Origin: JADGRB01 sp036267635
Lineage (GTDB): Bacteria; Myxococcota_A; Polyangia; Fen-1088
Assembly: GCA_036267635.1 (NCBI GenBank)
Contig: DATAVR010000108.1
Coordinates: 1-64,000, forward strand
DNA length: 64,000 bases
Reading direction: 5' to 3'
The notes beneath the pieces were generated by a model. It saw only the letters and a program-made list of their open reading frames with translations, was not told the DNA's origin and made no database searches. The translations under genes were made by a program, and so were the position numbers. This document shows, one piece after another, positions 7,669 to 16,190 of the stretch. Each line of letters begins with the position of its first letter. The first letter of the stretch is position 1.

Positions 7669-10600
7669 TTGACCAGCTCCTCGTAGTAGCGGCGGACCTC
7701 GTCGCGGTAACGCTCCGGCGCCTTCTCCTTCATCGCGTCGAGCAGCTCCTGGCGCCAGGCGCGCGGCGCGCTCGAATCGTCGGCGCCGGGGATGCGCACC
7801 GGGTCGTGGTGCTGCTCGGCGCCGCCCATCGAGCGCTCCTGCATCGAATCGCGCAGCTTCGACAGCCGGTCGGCGGCGTCGCGCTCCGCGGTCGCGGCCG
7901 GCTTCGATTCGTCCCGTTTGAGCGACTCGCCCGCCTCGCGCATCCGCGCGCCCGCGCCCTTCAGCTCGCCTTCGGCCTTCTCCATCCCCGGCATCTTGCC
8001 GAGGCGCCGGGAAGCCTCTTCGGCGATGTCGTCGGTGCGCTTGCCGATGGCCGCCTGCTTCTCGGCCTGCGCCCGGGCCGCCTCGCGCTCGGCCGGCGTC
8101 AGCGTGTCCGACGGCTTGGGCATGGACTTGGAGAGATCGTCGGCGATCTCCTGCGCCAGCCCGCGCGCCTCACCGACCGCGTCGGCGCGCTTGTCGCGCT
8201 CCCCTTCGACGCCGCCGTGGCGAGCGCGCCGCGCCTCCGCCAGCTCGTCGAGGTGCTCGCCGGCGCGCTCCAGGCTGCTCTCGGCGCGCTCGGCCTCGCC
8301 CTTGGCCTCGGCCAGATCCCGCTCGCTGAGCAGACGTCGCAGCTGCTTGGCGCTCTCGCGCGCGCGGTCGACCTCTTCGCTGAGCGCGCTCTCCGGATCG
8401 CCGGTGGGGACCGTCGCCAGCTTCTGTTTGAGCCGGTCGATTTTTTCCCCCTCGCGTTTGAGCAGCTCGTCCATCTGCCCCTTGAGCCGCCGGTCGACCT
8501 CCGCCTCCTGCTTGTCCGAGATCGCCTGGGTCTCCTTCTGCAGCGCGCGCTCGTCCCCCTCGATGTCGCCGATCTTCTTCATCAGATCGGCGACCACCCG
8601 GTTCTCCTGGGGGAACCGCTCCGCGCCGAACCCGTCGAGGTTCTGATCGAGCATCTTCCGCATGCCGCGCAGATCGTCGCCCAGCTCGGCCAGCGCCTTT
8701 TCCAGATCGGCGTCGTCGCCCCGTTCGATCATCTCGTCCAGCTTGCGCGCCTGTTCTTGCAACCCCTTCATCTCGGGGAGGTTCCGCCACTCCTCGGGGA
8801 CGTCGTTGCGCGCCTGCAGCTCGGCGATCTTCTGCGCCAGCTCGCCGAGGCGGGCGCGCAGATCGCGGGCTTCTCGGGCCAGCTGGCGCCGCAGCCCTTC
8901 GTCCTTGGTCTTCTTGTAGCGCTCCAGCAGATCCTGGAGCCGCTGGTGCGCCTCGGTCAGCTCCTTGCCCAGGCTGGCCAGATCCTCGAGCCGCTGCCGA
9001 CCGATCAGATCGTCGAGCCGCAAGACGTCGCTCTCCAGCTCCGCGACCTGCTTCGCGGAGGCCGCGTCGAGCCGCGCCCGGCCGCCGGCCGGTCTGGCCT
9101 TGAGCGCCGCCAGCGCCTGGGCCTCGTCGCGCAGGAGGTGTTCGAGCCGATCGGCGATCCCGGCCAGCGCCGCCCGCAGCGTCTTGCCGAGGGTCCCTTC
9201 GCGTCGGTCCTCGTCGAGCAGCCGACCGAGCAGCGCCAGATGGGCCTCCTCGGCCTCGTGCACCGCCGCGATCGCCGCCAGGCGCTCGTCGGCGGCCGTC
9301 GCCTCGGTCGTCCCCGGCGCTGGCGGCGGCGCGACCGAGGGGTCACGCTCGAGGCGGGCCGCCAGATCGCCAATCAGTTTTTCCAGGATGTCCCGCTGGC
9401 GATCGAGCCGGTCCTCCAGGCTCTCGTGGGGATTCTGAATCACCAGGTACAGCGTCCGGGACGATCCCACCTTGGGCCCGGAGATCTGGTCGCGATCGTG
9501 CGCCTCGATCCGGTAGGCGATCCGCTCGGCGCCAGAGAGTCCCGCCGTGGCCGGATCCCACAGCGTCCGCCCCTGCACGGCGCGGCCGCCGGCGCCGTCG
9601 CGCAACGGCACGTGCTGCTCCGGCCGATCGCCGACTCGGTAGACCAGCTCGACCGCGCCCAGGCCGAAGTCGTCGCTGGCCGAATAGCCGATCTCGATCG
9701 GTCGCGGCGTGGCCAGCTCCAGCCGATCGGCCGGCCCCAGGATCTCCACCCGCGGCGGGGCGTCCGGCTCGGCGGTCAGCCGGTGGCTGCGCTCCTCGCG
9801 GACCGGCCTCCCGAACGCCGGCTCCAACCAAAAGCGATAGCTCCCGTCGCTGGTGAGCGTCAGCTCGGCGGTGAGCGTCTCGCCCGAAAGCGCGGCGCCG
9901 ATCTCGCCCGTCTCGCCACGGTCTCCCAGCAACAGGAGGGCGCGGCGCGCCGGGCGCAGCGGATGGGTCTCGATCCGGACGTGGGTCCCCTTGACTGCGG
10001 CGATGTCGCCCGTCGATCCCTCGACGGTGCGCGCCGGAAGGCCGGTGTAGGCCGGGTAGTCGTAGGTGACGCGCAGATCGCCGACGATCGGCACCGCCGA
10101 GACGGTTGCCCCCTCGAAGCGCGACGGCCGACGGACCAGCGTCCGCAGCCCGCGGGCCGCGGAGGGCCAGGCGCTGACCGCCGCGATGAGCGCCGCCGCC
10201 ACCAGCCCGGCGACCGCGATCGCCCGCGCGGCGGGACCGAGCGACACCAGGCCGCTCGGGGCCACCGGCCCGAGCGCGCCGGCCACCTGCTCGCGAAACG
10301 CGCGCACCAGCGAGGGCGACGCGGCGCCGCGCGGGTCGTCCGCCGGCAACTCGGCGAGCTCGACCGCCGACAGCAGATCGCTGGCCATCGCCGGCAACAG
10401 CGCTCCGGTGCGGCGCGCCGCCGCGCGGTCGCCGCGAAGCGCGCGCGCGGGAACGAGGACGCCGCGCGCGAGCACGACGAGGGCCAGCGCGCCGGCGAAG
10501 GCCGCTGTGAGCGTCGGCCAGAAGTCGGCCGGCCCCACCACCATGGCCGAAAGCCCCAGCGCGAAGAGGCCGATCCCCAGCGCCGCCGCGCCGTAGCCCG

Positions 10601-10679
10601 CCGCCGCCAGGCCGGCGCGCAGCAGAAGGCGCCGCCGCACGGCCGCGAGAAAGCTGTGGATTCCGTCCCTCTCGCCCAT
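7665..10679 (-). CDS. DUF4175-like membrane protein with very long coiled coil
   Basis: About 1004 residues from the ATG at 10679; a TTG at 10700 in the same frame is less likely. Two or three membrane segments lie near 18-85 and another near 165-185, then a beta-rich region (about 210-470) and a huge charged coiled coil (about 480-930) rich in Glu, Arg, Lys and Ala. This is the layout of DUF4175/TIGR02302-type proteins. It is the first gene of a coupled pair with the secreted peptidase. It is divergent from the GT51 gene, with 79 bp between starts, which hints at a cell-envelope job. No enzymatic motif seen. Confidence 0.8.
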   Translation of the reverse strand: MGERDGIHSFLAAVRRRLLLRAGLAAAGYGAAALGIGLFALGLSAMVVGPADFWPTLTAAFAGALALVVLARGVLVPARALRGDRAAARRTGALLPAMASDLLSAVELAELPADDPRGAASPSLVRAFREQVAGALGPVAPSGLVSLGPAARAIAVAGLVAAALIAAVSAWPSAARGLRTLVRRPSRFEGATVSAVPIVGDLRVTYDYPAYTGLPARTVEGSTGDIAAVKGTHVRIETHPLRPARRALLLLGDRGETGEIGAALSGETLTAELTLTSDGSYRFWLEPAFGRPVREERSHRLTAEPDAPPRVEILGPADRLELATPRPIEIGYSASDDFGLGAVELVYRVGDRPEQHVPLRDGAGGRAVQGRTLWDPATAGLSGAERIAYRIEAHDRDQISGPKVGSSRTLYLVIQNPHESLEDRLDRQRDILEKLIGDLAARLERDPSVAPPPAPGTTEATAADERLAAIAAVHEAEEAHLALLGRLLDEDRREGTLGKTLRAALAGIADRLEHLLRDEAQALAALKARPAGGRARLDAASAKQVAELESDVLRLDDLIGRQRLEDLASLGKELTEAHQRLQDLLERYKKTKDEGLRRQLAREARDLRARLGELAQKIAELQARNDVPEEWRNLPEMKGLQEQARKLDEMIERGDDADLEKALAELGDDLRGMRKMLDQNLDGFGAERFPQENRVVADLMKKIGDIEGDERALQKETQAISDKQEAEVDRRLKGQMDELLKREGEKIDRLKQKLATVPTGDPESALSEEVDRARESAKQLRRLLSERDLAEAKGEAERAESSLERAGEHLDELAEARRARHGGVEGERDKRADAVGEARGLAQEIADDLSKSMPKPSDTLTPAEREAARAQAEKQAAIGKRTDDIAEEASRRLGKMPGMEKAEGELKGAGARMREAGESLKRDESKPAATAERDAADRLSKLRDSMQERSMGGAEQHHDPVRIPGADDSSAPRAWRQELLDAMKEKAPERYRDEVRRYYEELVK

Positions 10680-10742
10680 GGCGTCCCGGAATCGTATCAA
10701 CTTCGGGGCGGCGAAGCCCGGTCGCTCGATTCCCGACCCTGC

Positions 10743-10748
10743 TAGTAT
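10743..10748 (+). promoter_or_regulatory. -10-like box TAGTAT before the GT51 gene
   Basis: TAGTAT lies 10 nt before the GTG at 10759, so the transcript would have almost no leader. No good -35 was found. This box is the reason for preferring GTG 10759 over the ATG at 10678, which would overlap the start of the divergent gene. Confidence 0.45.
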
Positions 10749-10758
10749 CTCGGGCTCC

Positions 10759-13254
10759 GTGCATCCGCCGCCGTTTCCGCCCGGTTTGCGCGGCCCCCTC
10801 GACCAGGGGCCGTCCGGCTTCGCGGCGCGCGCGCGGGCTTTCGTCCGGGCGCACCCACGGCTGCGTTTGGCAGGCGCCGTAGCGCTGGTTCTGCTGCTCG
10901 TCTATCCGTTTGCCGTCGGTGCGCTGGCGGCGCACCTCGCCGAGAGCCGGCTCTCGGCCAAGCTCGGCCGGGCGGTGACCGTCGGACACGGACGGGCCGG
11001 CCTCGGCCAGATCGTGCTGGAAGACGTGACCATCCCCGGCGCCGCGGGCGGGCCGCCGCTGGCCACCATCGCCCGCCTCACCATCCCGTTCGGGCTGGCG
11101 CTGGGGCTGCACAGCGCGGTCGAGGTGATCGGTCTTCGGGTCCACGCCGTGCGCGGTGGGAACGACGACAACCTCGAGGCGATCCTGGCGAAGGTGAACG
11201 GGCGCGGCCATCACGCGGAGGCGGCGCCGCCGCCGGCAGCGGGCGCGGCGCCGACCGAGGCGGCTGGGCCGACAGAGACCGCGGCGCCGACCGAGGCGGC
11301 TGGGCCGAGCCTGCCTGACGTCATCCTCAAGGACGCGACGATCGAAGCGCGCGATGAGAAGAGCCACCTGCGGCTCTCGATCGCGGGCCTGGACGGAGAG
11401 ATCCGGCCCGGCGCCCGGCTGGCGCTCCGCATGCGCGCGGTCAAAGGCGGGCTCATGCTCGGCGGCGAAGGGGAGGGGCCGCGCTTCGGCGCCGACGAGC
11501 TCGACGTGGAGACGCCGCTCACCGGGATGCGCCCCAGCGGAATCCCGGCGTTGCGCGTGGCCGGCGGGAGCGCCTCGCCGCTGCCGCAGCTGGCGCTGAC
11601 CGGCATCGCCGGCGTGATCGGCCCACCGCCGGCTGACGCCGCCGGCAAGCCGGGCGCCGGGGCCGGGCTGGTGATCGATCTGCGCGGCAGCTACGGCGGC
11701 GCGCACGAGGCGCTCTGGACGGCCAAGGGGCACGCCGATCCGGCGCACGGCATCGGCAGGCTGTCGCTGCGGGCCGAGCAGTTCTCGCTGGGCCGCATCG
11801 CCGACGTGTTGCCGCCGTCGGTGCTGGCGCCGGGGAACACGACGCTCGACGCGGCGCTGGATCTCGACTGGTCGGGCGACGCCGTCAACTTTGGCGGCGA
11901 GCTGGCGGTGGTGGGCCTCTCGCTGCAGAGCGAGGCGCTGGCCGCCGACCCGGTTCAGAACGTCTCGCTCGGGCTCAACCTGCGTGGCACGGTCTATCCG
12001 CTGGCGCGCCGGCTCGACCTCGAGCGCGCCGAGGTGCGTGTCCGCGACGTGACGGCGCGTCTCACGGGGCACGTGGCGATGCCGGCGGGGACGTTCCGCT
12101 TCACCAACGGCAAGACGCTCAGCGTGGTCCCCGACATCGATCTTCACTTCTCGGTGCCGCGCGTCTCGTGCGCCAAGCTGCTGGCCAGCATTCCGAGCGC
12201 GCTCGTGCCGCGCCTGGAAGGCTTCGTGCTGCAGGGGTTCTTCGCCTCCGACGTCGGCGTCAAGATCGACTTCGCCCATCTCGACGATCTCGATCTGAGC
12301 GGCAAGGTGGGCATCGACGGCTGCAAGGTGGTGAAGGCGCCAGCCGACGTGAAGGCGCTGGCCGATCCAGAGACCTTGGTGATCAACGTCGAGGTGCCCA
12401 AGCTGCCGGGGGGCCAGCCCGGCGAGACCGACACCATCCCCGTGGTGGTCGGCCCCGAGAACCCCGACTTCGCCCCCTACGATCAGATCTCGCCCTATCT
12501 CGTCGGCTCGATCATGACCACCGAGGACAACGGCTTCTTCAAGCACCACGGGTGGGTCAGCTCGGAGTTCAAGAGCGCGCTGCGACGCAACCTGCAGGGG
12601 GGCGGCTTTCGGCTGGGCGCCTCGTCGATCACCATGCAGATGGTGAAGAACGTCCTCCTCACCAAGGACAAGACGCTCTCTCGCAAGCTGCAGGAGCTGT
12701 TTTTGGTCTGGTACCTGGAGCAGGTGCTGCCGAAGGAGCGGATCCTCGAGCTCTACTTCAACGCCATCGAGTTCGGCCCCCGCATCTACGGCATCGGCGC
12801 GGCGACGCGGCACTACTTCGGCAAGAAGCCGGCCGATCTCAACCCGCTGGAGGCGGCGTTCTTCTCGTCGATCTTGCCGAGCCCCAAGCGACGCTACGTG
12901 CAGTACTGCCACGGCTCGCTGTCGCCACAGTGGGACCGCTACGTCCGCAGGATCCTGGCGAAGGTGCACGAGCGCGGCCGGATCACCGACGACGAATACG
13001 CGACGTTCTCCACCCAGCCGTTCGTGTTCGACCGGAGCGAGGCGAGCTTCACCGAGAAGCAGTGCCTCGACTGGGTGAAGAGCATGGCGCCTAAGCCCGA
13101 GCCCGAGACGCCGCCCGATCTCGAGGAGGGCGACGCCGGCGCCGACGCGAGCGACTGGCCGCAGAAGCGGCTCAAACGCCTCTTTTCGCACGCCGTGGCG
13201 CACCGGACGCCGGCGCCGTCGACGAGCAAGTCGATCGTCGCGCGGACGCACTGA
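10759..13254 (+). CDS. AsmA-like protein fused to a GT51 peptidoglycan glycosyltransferase
   Basis: 831 residues from GTG 10759. One N-terminal membrane segment (about 35-57), a long beta-rich AsmA/DUF748-like region (about 60-560) broken by a Glu/Ala/Thr-rich linker near 155-180, then a complete glycosyltransferase-51 domain (about 575-765). All GT51 signatures are there: catalytic Glu in TTEDNGFFKHHGW, GASSITMQM, SRKLQELFLVWYLE and PKERILELYFN. There is no transpeptidase domain, so it would polymerise lipid II without cross-linking. The C-terminus is a charged tail. The fusion is unlike class A PBPs or MtgA, and the front half may touch the outer membrane or lipid transport; that is inference. 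Confidence 0.9.
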   Translation: MHPPPFPPGLRGPLDQGPSGFAARARAFVRAHPRLRLAGAVALVLLLVYPFAVGALAAHLAESRLSAKLGRAVTVGHGRAGLGQIVLEDVTIPGAAGGPPLATIARLTIPFGLALGLHSAVEVIGLRVHAVRGGNDDNLEAILAKVNGRGHHAEAAPPPAAGAAPTEAAGPTETAAPTEAAGPSLPDVILKDATIEARDEKSHLRLSIAGLDGEIRPGARLALRMRAVKGGLMLGGEGEGPRFGADELDVETPLTGMRPSGIPALRVAGGSASPLPQLALTGIAGVIGPPPADAAGKPGAGAGLVIDLRGSYGGAHEALWTAKGHADPAHGIGRLSLRAEQFSLGRIADVLPPSVLAPGNTTLDAALDLDWSGDAVNFGGELAVVGLSLQSEALAADPVQNVSLGLNLRGTVYPLARRLDLERAEVRVRDVTARLTGHVAMPAGTFRFTNGKTLSVVPDIDLHFSVPRVSCAKLLASIPSALVPRLEGFVLQGFFASDVGVKIDFAHLDDLDLSGKVGIDGCKVVKAPADVKALADPETLVINVEVPKLPGGQPGETDTIPVVVGPENPDFAPYDQISPYLVGSIMTTEDNGFFKHHGWVSSEFKSALRRNLQGGGFRLGASSITMQMVKNVLLTKDKTLSRKLQELFLVWYLEQVLPKERILELYFNAIEFGPRIYGIGAATRHYFGKKPADLNPLEAAFFSSILPSPKRRYVQYCHGSLSPQWDRYVRRILAKVHERGRITDDEYATFSTQPFVFDRSEASFTEKQCLDWVKSMAPKPEPETPPDLEEGDAGADASDWPQKRLKRLFSHAVAHRTPAPSTSKSIVARTH

Positions 13255-13332
13255 CCGGCGTCGAGGCTGTCACCGAAGCTGGCGCCGAAGGTGTCACTGA
13301 CGCTGTCACCGGGCGCCGCCGGATCGCGGTGC

Positions 13333-13338
13333 TAAGCT
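13333..13338 (+). promoter_or_regulatory. TAAGCT box, 7 nt before ATG (leaderless-type promoter)
   Basis: TAAGCT with upstream TGC (an extended -10 look) followed by 7 nt and the ATG at 13346. No clear -35. One of a set of similar boxes in this window. Confidence 0.5.
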
Positions 13339-13345
13339 CGCCGCC

Positions 13346-14023
13346 ATGAGCCCAGCTTCAACGCGCACCGCCCTGGTCGTCGGCGCCAACCGCGGCATCG
13401 GCCTCTCACTTTGCAGGCGCTTCAAGGCGCTCGGGCGCGAGGTGATCGCCGCCGGCCGACGGTCGTCACCGGCGCTCGACGGCCTCGGCGCGCGCGTCGA
13501 GCTGGGCGTCGACGTGACGGACGACGCCAGCGTCGCCGCGCTCGCCGAGCGGCTCGAAGGGGTCGTCCTCGACGAGCTGGTCTGTAACGCCGGGATCCTG
13601 CACGAGGACGATCTGGACGGCGTCGACCTGGCCGACGTCCGGATGCAGCTGGAGGTCAACGCGCTCGGCCCGTTGCGGGTGGCCAAGGCGCTGCACAAGA
13701 ACATCCGCCGCGGCGGCAAGCTGGCCCTCATCACCAGCCGCATGGGCTCGATCGCCGACAACGCCTCGGGCGGTTACTACGGCTACCGGATGTCGAAGGC
13801 GGCCCTCAACGCCGCCGGCATGTCGCTGGCCCGCGACCTGCGCGGCGCCGGCATTGCCGTCGCGATCCTCCACCCCGGCTTCGTCCGCACCGACATGACG
13901 GAGGGGAGCGGCAACGTCGACCCCGACGCCGCCGCCCAGCAGCTCATCAACCGGGTCGACGCCCTCACCCTCGAGACCACCGGCACGTTCTGGCACGCCA
14001 ACGGCCAGGTCCTGCCCTGGTGA
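13346..14023 (+). CDS. Short-chain dehydrogenase/reductase
   Basis: 225-residue classical SDR. The NAD(P)-binding motif is GANRGIG (residues 12-18), the NAG motif is at CNAGI, and the catalytic Ser/Tyr/Lys are seen in ITSRMGS and YGYRMSK. The arginine after GANRGIG and the GR that follows strand 2 suggest NADP(H). It resembles the C-factor (CsgA)-like SDRs found in many bacteria, but no substrate can be given. It is convergent with the HupE/UreJ gene, 12 bp apart. Confidence 0.9.
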   Translation: MSPASTRTALVVGANRGIGLSLCRRFKALGREVIAAGRRSSPALDGLGARVELGVDVTDDASVAALAERLEGVVLDELVCNAGILHEDDLDGVDLADVRMQLEVNALGPLRVAKALHKNIRRGGKLALITSRMGSIADNASGGYYGYRMSKAALNAAGMSLARDLRGAGIAVAILHPGFVRTDMTEGSGNVDPDAAAQQLINRVDALTLETTGTFWHANGQVLPW

Positions 14024-14035
14024 TTGCTGGCCGAG

Positions 14036-15187
14036 TCAGCGCGAGGTCAGCCGGACGACGAGCCAGAGCGCGCCGAAGGCGCCGATGACACCCGAGCCGA
14101 TCTGAAGGCCCCAGCGCTCGAAGCTGCGGGGCGCGCGCCGCGCGCAGGTGACGACGATCGGGAGCGCCAGGGCGATCACCAGGAGCTGGCCGAGCTCGAC
14201 GCCCAGATTGAAAGAGAGCAGCGAGAGCAACAGCCCGCGGCGCGGCAGGCCGATCTCGCGGAGCACCGAGGCGAACCCGAGGCCGTGCACCAACCCGAAG
14301 CCGAACACCAGCAGCCAGCGGCCGCGCGGGGCACGTGGGACGAGGTTCTCGAAGCCGACGAAGGCGACCGAGAAAGCGATGGCCGGCTCGACCCAGCGGG
14401 TGGAGAGCCAGCCGGGGTGCAGCACCTGCGTGACCAAGGTGATCGAATGCGCGACGGTGAAAGCGCTGACGATCGCCACCGTACCGCGCACCGCCTGTCG
14501 GGGCGTTGCCGCCTCGGCGATCGTGCTTGGTGTCGTCCGGGTGCGCAGGCCGGCTGCCAGCAGGAGCGCCATCAGGAACGAGAGGTGATCGTAGCCGGTC
14601 AGGATGTGCGCCACGCCGAGCCGCAGGTAGAGGAGCGCGCTGCGCCAGAGCGGCTCGGGGACCTGCAGGTCGACGGAGATCTCGTGCGCCAGGTTGTGAA
14701 AGACGATCGACGCCGCAGCCGGGTCGCCCTCCGCGGCCTCGCCCAGCGCCAGACGCGTGTAGCTGCCGTGGTACGGGTCGCGGTCGAAGAAGAGGTCGTA
14801 CCGGAAGTGCAGCGCGCGGGCGTTCGGGCCACAGGCGAACCGCTCGGTGAAGAGCGAGGTGGGCTCCGGCGACGCCGGCGAGCTCGGATCGCCGGCCAGC
14901 GTCGCGCCGACCGATCTGCAGATCCGGGTCTCGCCGGAGCCGGCGCTGGCCGCGACCCGCAGTCCGCCGCGGAGGATCTCCGCCGCCTGCGGCCGGCGGT
15001 CGCCGAGGAGCCGCACCAGATCGACCGAACGAATCCGCAGCCGCCAGGTCAGATCGCCGCCGTCGGCGCCTGCCGCGGGGTAGCTGATCTCACCGAAGGT
15101 CGTCGTCTGCTGGTGGGCCAGGGCCTGCGCGCCGCCGCCGGCGACCAGCGAGAGCGCGGCTGCGATCGCCGCCGGCGCGCCTCTCAT
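14036..15187 (-). CDS. HupE/UreJ-family membrane protein
   Basis: 383 residues: signal peptide (to about 24), an extracytoplasmic domain of about 155 residues (25-185), then about six or seven membrane helices. The family core is RLGVAHILTGYDHLSFL, with FTVAHSITL and FGLVHGLGFA further on; these conserved His/Asp residues are thought to bind nickel or cobalt in HupE/UreJ proteins. No urease or hydrogenase gene is nearby, so the cargo is unknown. Its start has a TACCAT box 8 nt upstream. Confidence 0.85.
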   Translation of the reverse strand: MRGAPAAIAAALSLVAGGGAQALAHQQTTTFGEISYPAAGADGGDLTWRLRIRSVDLVRLLGDRRPQAAEILRGGLRVAASAGSGETRICRSVGATLAGDPSSPASPEPTSLFTERFACGPNARALHFRYDLFFDRDPYHGSYTRLALGEAAEGDPAAASIVFHNLAHEISVDLQVPEPLWRSALLYLRLGVAHILTGYDHLSFLMALLLAAGLRTRTTPSTIAEAATPRQAVRGTVAIVSAFTVAHSITLVTQVLHPGWLSTRWVEPAIAFSVAFVGFENLVPRAPRGRWLLVFGFGLVHGLGFASVLREIGLPRRGLLLSLLSFNLGVELGQLLVIALALPIVVTCARRAPRSFERWGLQIGSGVIGAFGALWLVVRLTSR

Positions 15188-15195
15188 GGCGGCGG

Positions 15196-15201
15196 ATGGT
15201 A
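15196..15201 (-). promoter_or_regulatory. TACCAT box, 8 nt before ATG (leaderless-type promoter)
   Basis: On the minus strand TACCAT is followed by 8 nt and the ATG at 15187. No recognisable -35. Member of the TANNNT set. Confidence 0.4.
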
Positions 15202-15231
15202 GCCGACGCCGTCGTCGGCGCGCTATCTCCG

Positions 15232-16011
15232 TCAGCCGGCGCGCGCGATCGGGGTGGCGCGGCGATGGCGCCGTGGCATCTGCACGACCAGGACGGTGGC
15301 GTCCTCGGTGGCGCGCGCCTCGGAGCCGAGCAGGGCGGCGCAGATGCTCTCCGTCCCGAGCCGCGCGCGCGTCAGCCGCTCCAGGAGCGCGCTCTGTCCA
15401 AGCTGGTCGCCGTGGGTGGCCAGCCGATCGGTGATGCCGTCGGTCACCAGGACCAGCGCGTCCTCGGGCGCCAGCACGACGGTGGTCCCGGGGTAGATCT
15501 GCGCCGGCAAAATTCCCAACGCCAGGCCCACGGCGCGCGGCAGATCCTCGGCGTCGCCGCCCGCGCGCTTGACGAACGGACCGAGGTGTCCGGCGTTGGC
15601 GATCTCGGCCAGGCCGGTCACGGCATCGAGCCGCACGCAGACCGCGGTCACGAAGCGATCGTCGATCTTCTGTTGGAACATCCAGTCGTTCAACGACGCC
15701 AGCACGATGCCGGGAGCGGCACCGCGCGCGATCTCCTGCCGGAGAATCCAGCGCAGGGCGTTGACCGGCGCCGCGGCGCTCGGCCCGTTGCCGCAGACGT
15801 CGGCGACCACGATCGCGACCCGCCCGTCGCGTTGTTGGATCACCTCGAAGAAGTCGCCGCCGCTGCCGGCCGGCGCCGACTGCTTGGCCGCGACGTTGAG
15901 CCGGCTCCAGGTCGGAAGGTGAATCGTTCCCGGCCGACGGGCGCGCCTGCCACCCGCTTTCGTCGGCACCGACACGCCGCCCCGCTCACCAAATTCGTCC
16001 ATCGCCGACAT
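15232..16011 (-). CDS. SpoIIE-type PP2C serine phosphatase
   Basis: 259 residues, almost all a PPM/SpoIIE phosphatase domain (about 35-250). Metal-site motifs are GGDFFEV, VVADVCGNGPSAA, LVTDGITDR and a final EDATVLVV; the last usually begins with Asp-Asp, here Glu-Asp. There is no PAS, GAF or receiver domain, so the input must be a separate protein. Such enzymes usually act on anti-sigma-factor antagonists; none is encoded nearby. The ATG at 16011 is preceded by GAGGAG at a 10-nt distance, which supports this start. Confidence 0.88.
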   Translation of the reverse strand: MSAMDEFGERGGVSVPTKAGGRRARRPGTIHLPTWSRLNVAAKQSAPAGSGGDFFEVIQQRDGRVAIVVADVCGNGPSAAAPVNALRWILRQEIARGAAPGIVLASLNDWMFQQKIDDRFVTAVCVRLDAVTGLAEIANAGHLGPFVKRAGGDAEDLPRAVGLALGILPAQIYPGTTVVLAPEDALVLVTDGITDRLATHGDQLGQSALLERLTRARLGTESICAALLGSEARATEDATVLVVQMPRRHRRATPIARAG

Positions 16012-16103
16012 AGAACGTCACTCCTCGGGCAAATTTCGCGCCCGCTCCGTCGCCACCACCCAATCAAGCTATCTCAGCCGTTTACAAAATTAAAGCTGAA
16101 AAT

Positions 16104-16131
16104 AATGTATGGTACGTAAACATTTTATCAA
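16104..16131 (-). promoter_or_regulatory. Candidate sigma70-type promoter in AT-rich spacer
   Basis: On the minus strand TTGATA (16131-16126), 16 nt, then TACATT (16109-16104); CATTAT with an 18-nt spacer is an alternative. It would give a leader of roughly 85 nt for the SpoIIE phosphatase. The surrounding 16060-16140 is much richer in A+T than the rest of the window and contains GTTTAC and GTAAAC as an inverted pair. Confidence 0.45.
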
Positions 16132-16190
16132 GGCGACTCTATCTGATTTAGGGATAAGTCAGAAAACGTAGGGGAATCGGGGCCTTGGAC

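Noticed and set aside
7806..10745. 979-residue ORF opposite the DUF4175-like gene
   Set aside because: Antisense shadow of a Glu/Arg coiled coil; no start signal and no domain.
9343..13251. 1302-residue ORF on the minus strand across two genes
   Set aside because: It runs antisense to the GT51 fusion and out of frame through the DUF4175-like gene; no protein-like segments.
13255..13332. Repeated GTCACCG/TGTCAC words after the GT51 gene as a regulator site
   Set aside because: The three copies are irregularly spaced and could be read as leftover coding sequence past the stop; too weak to report.
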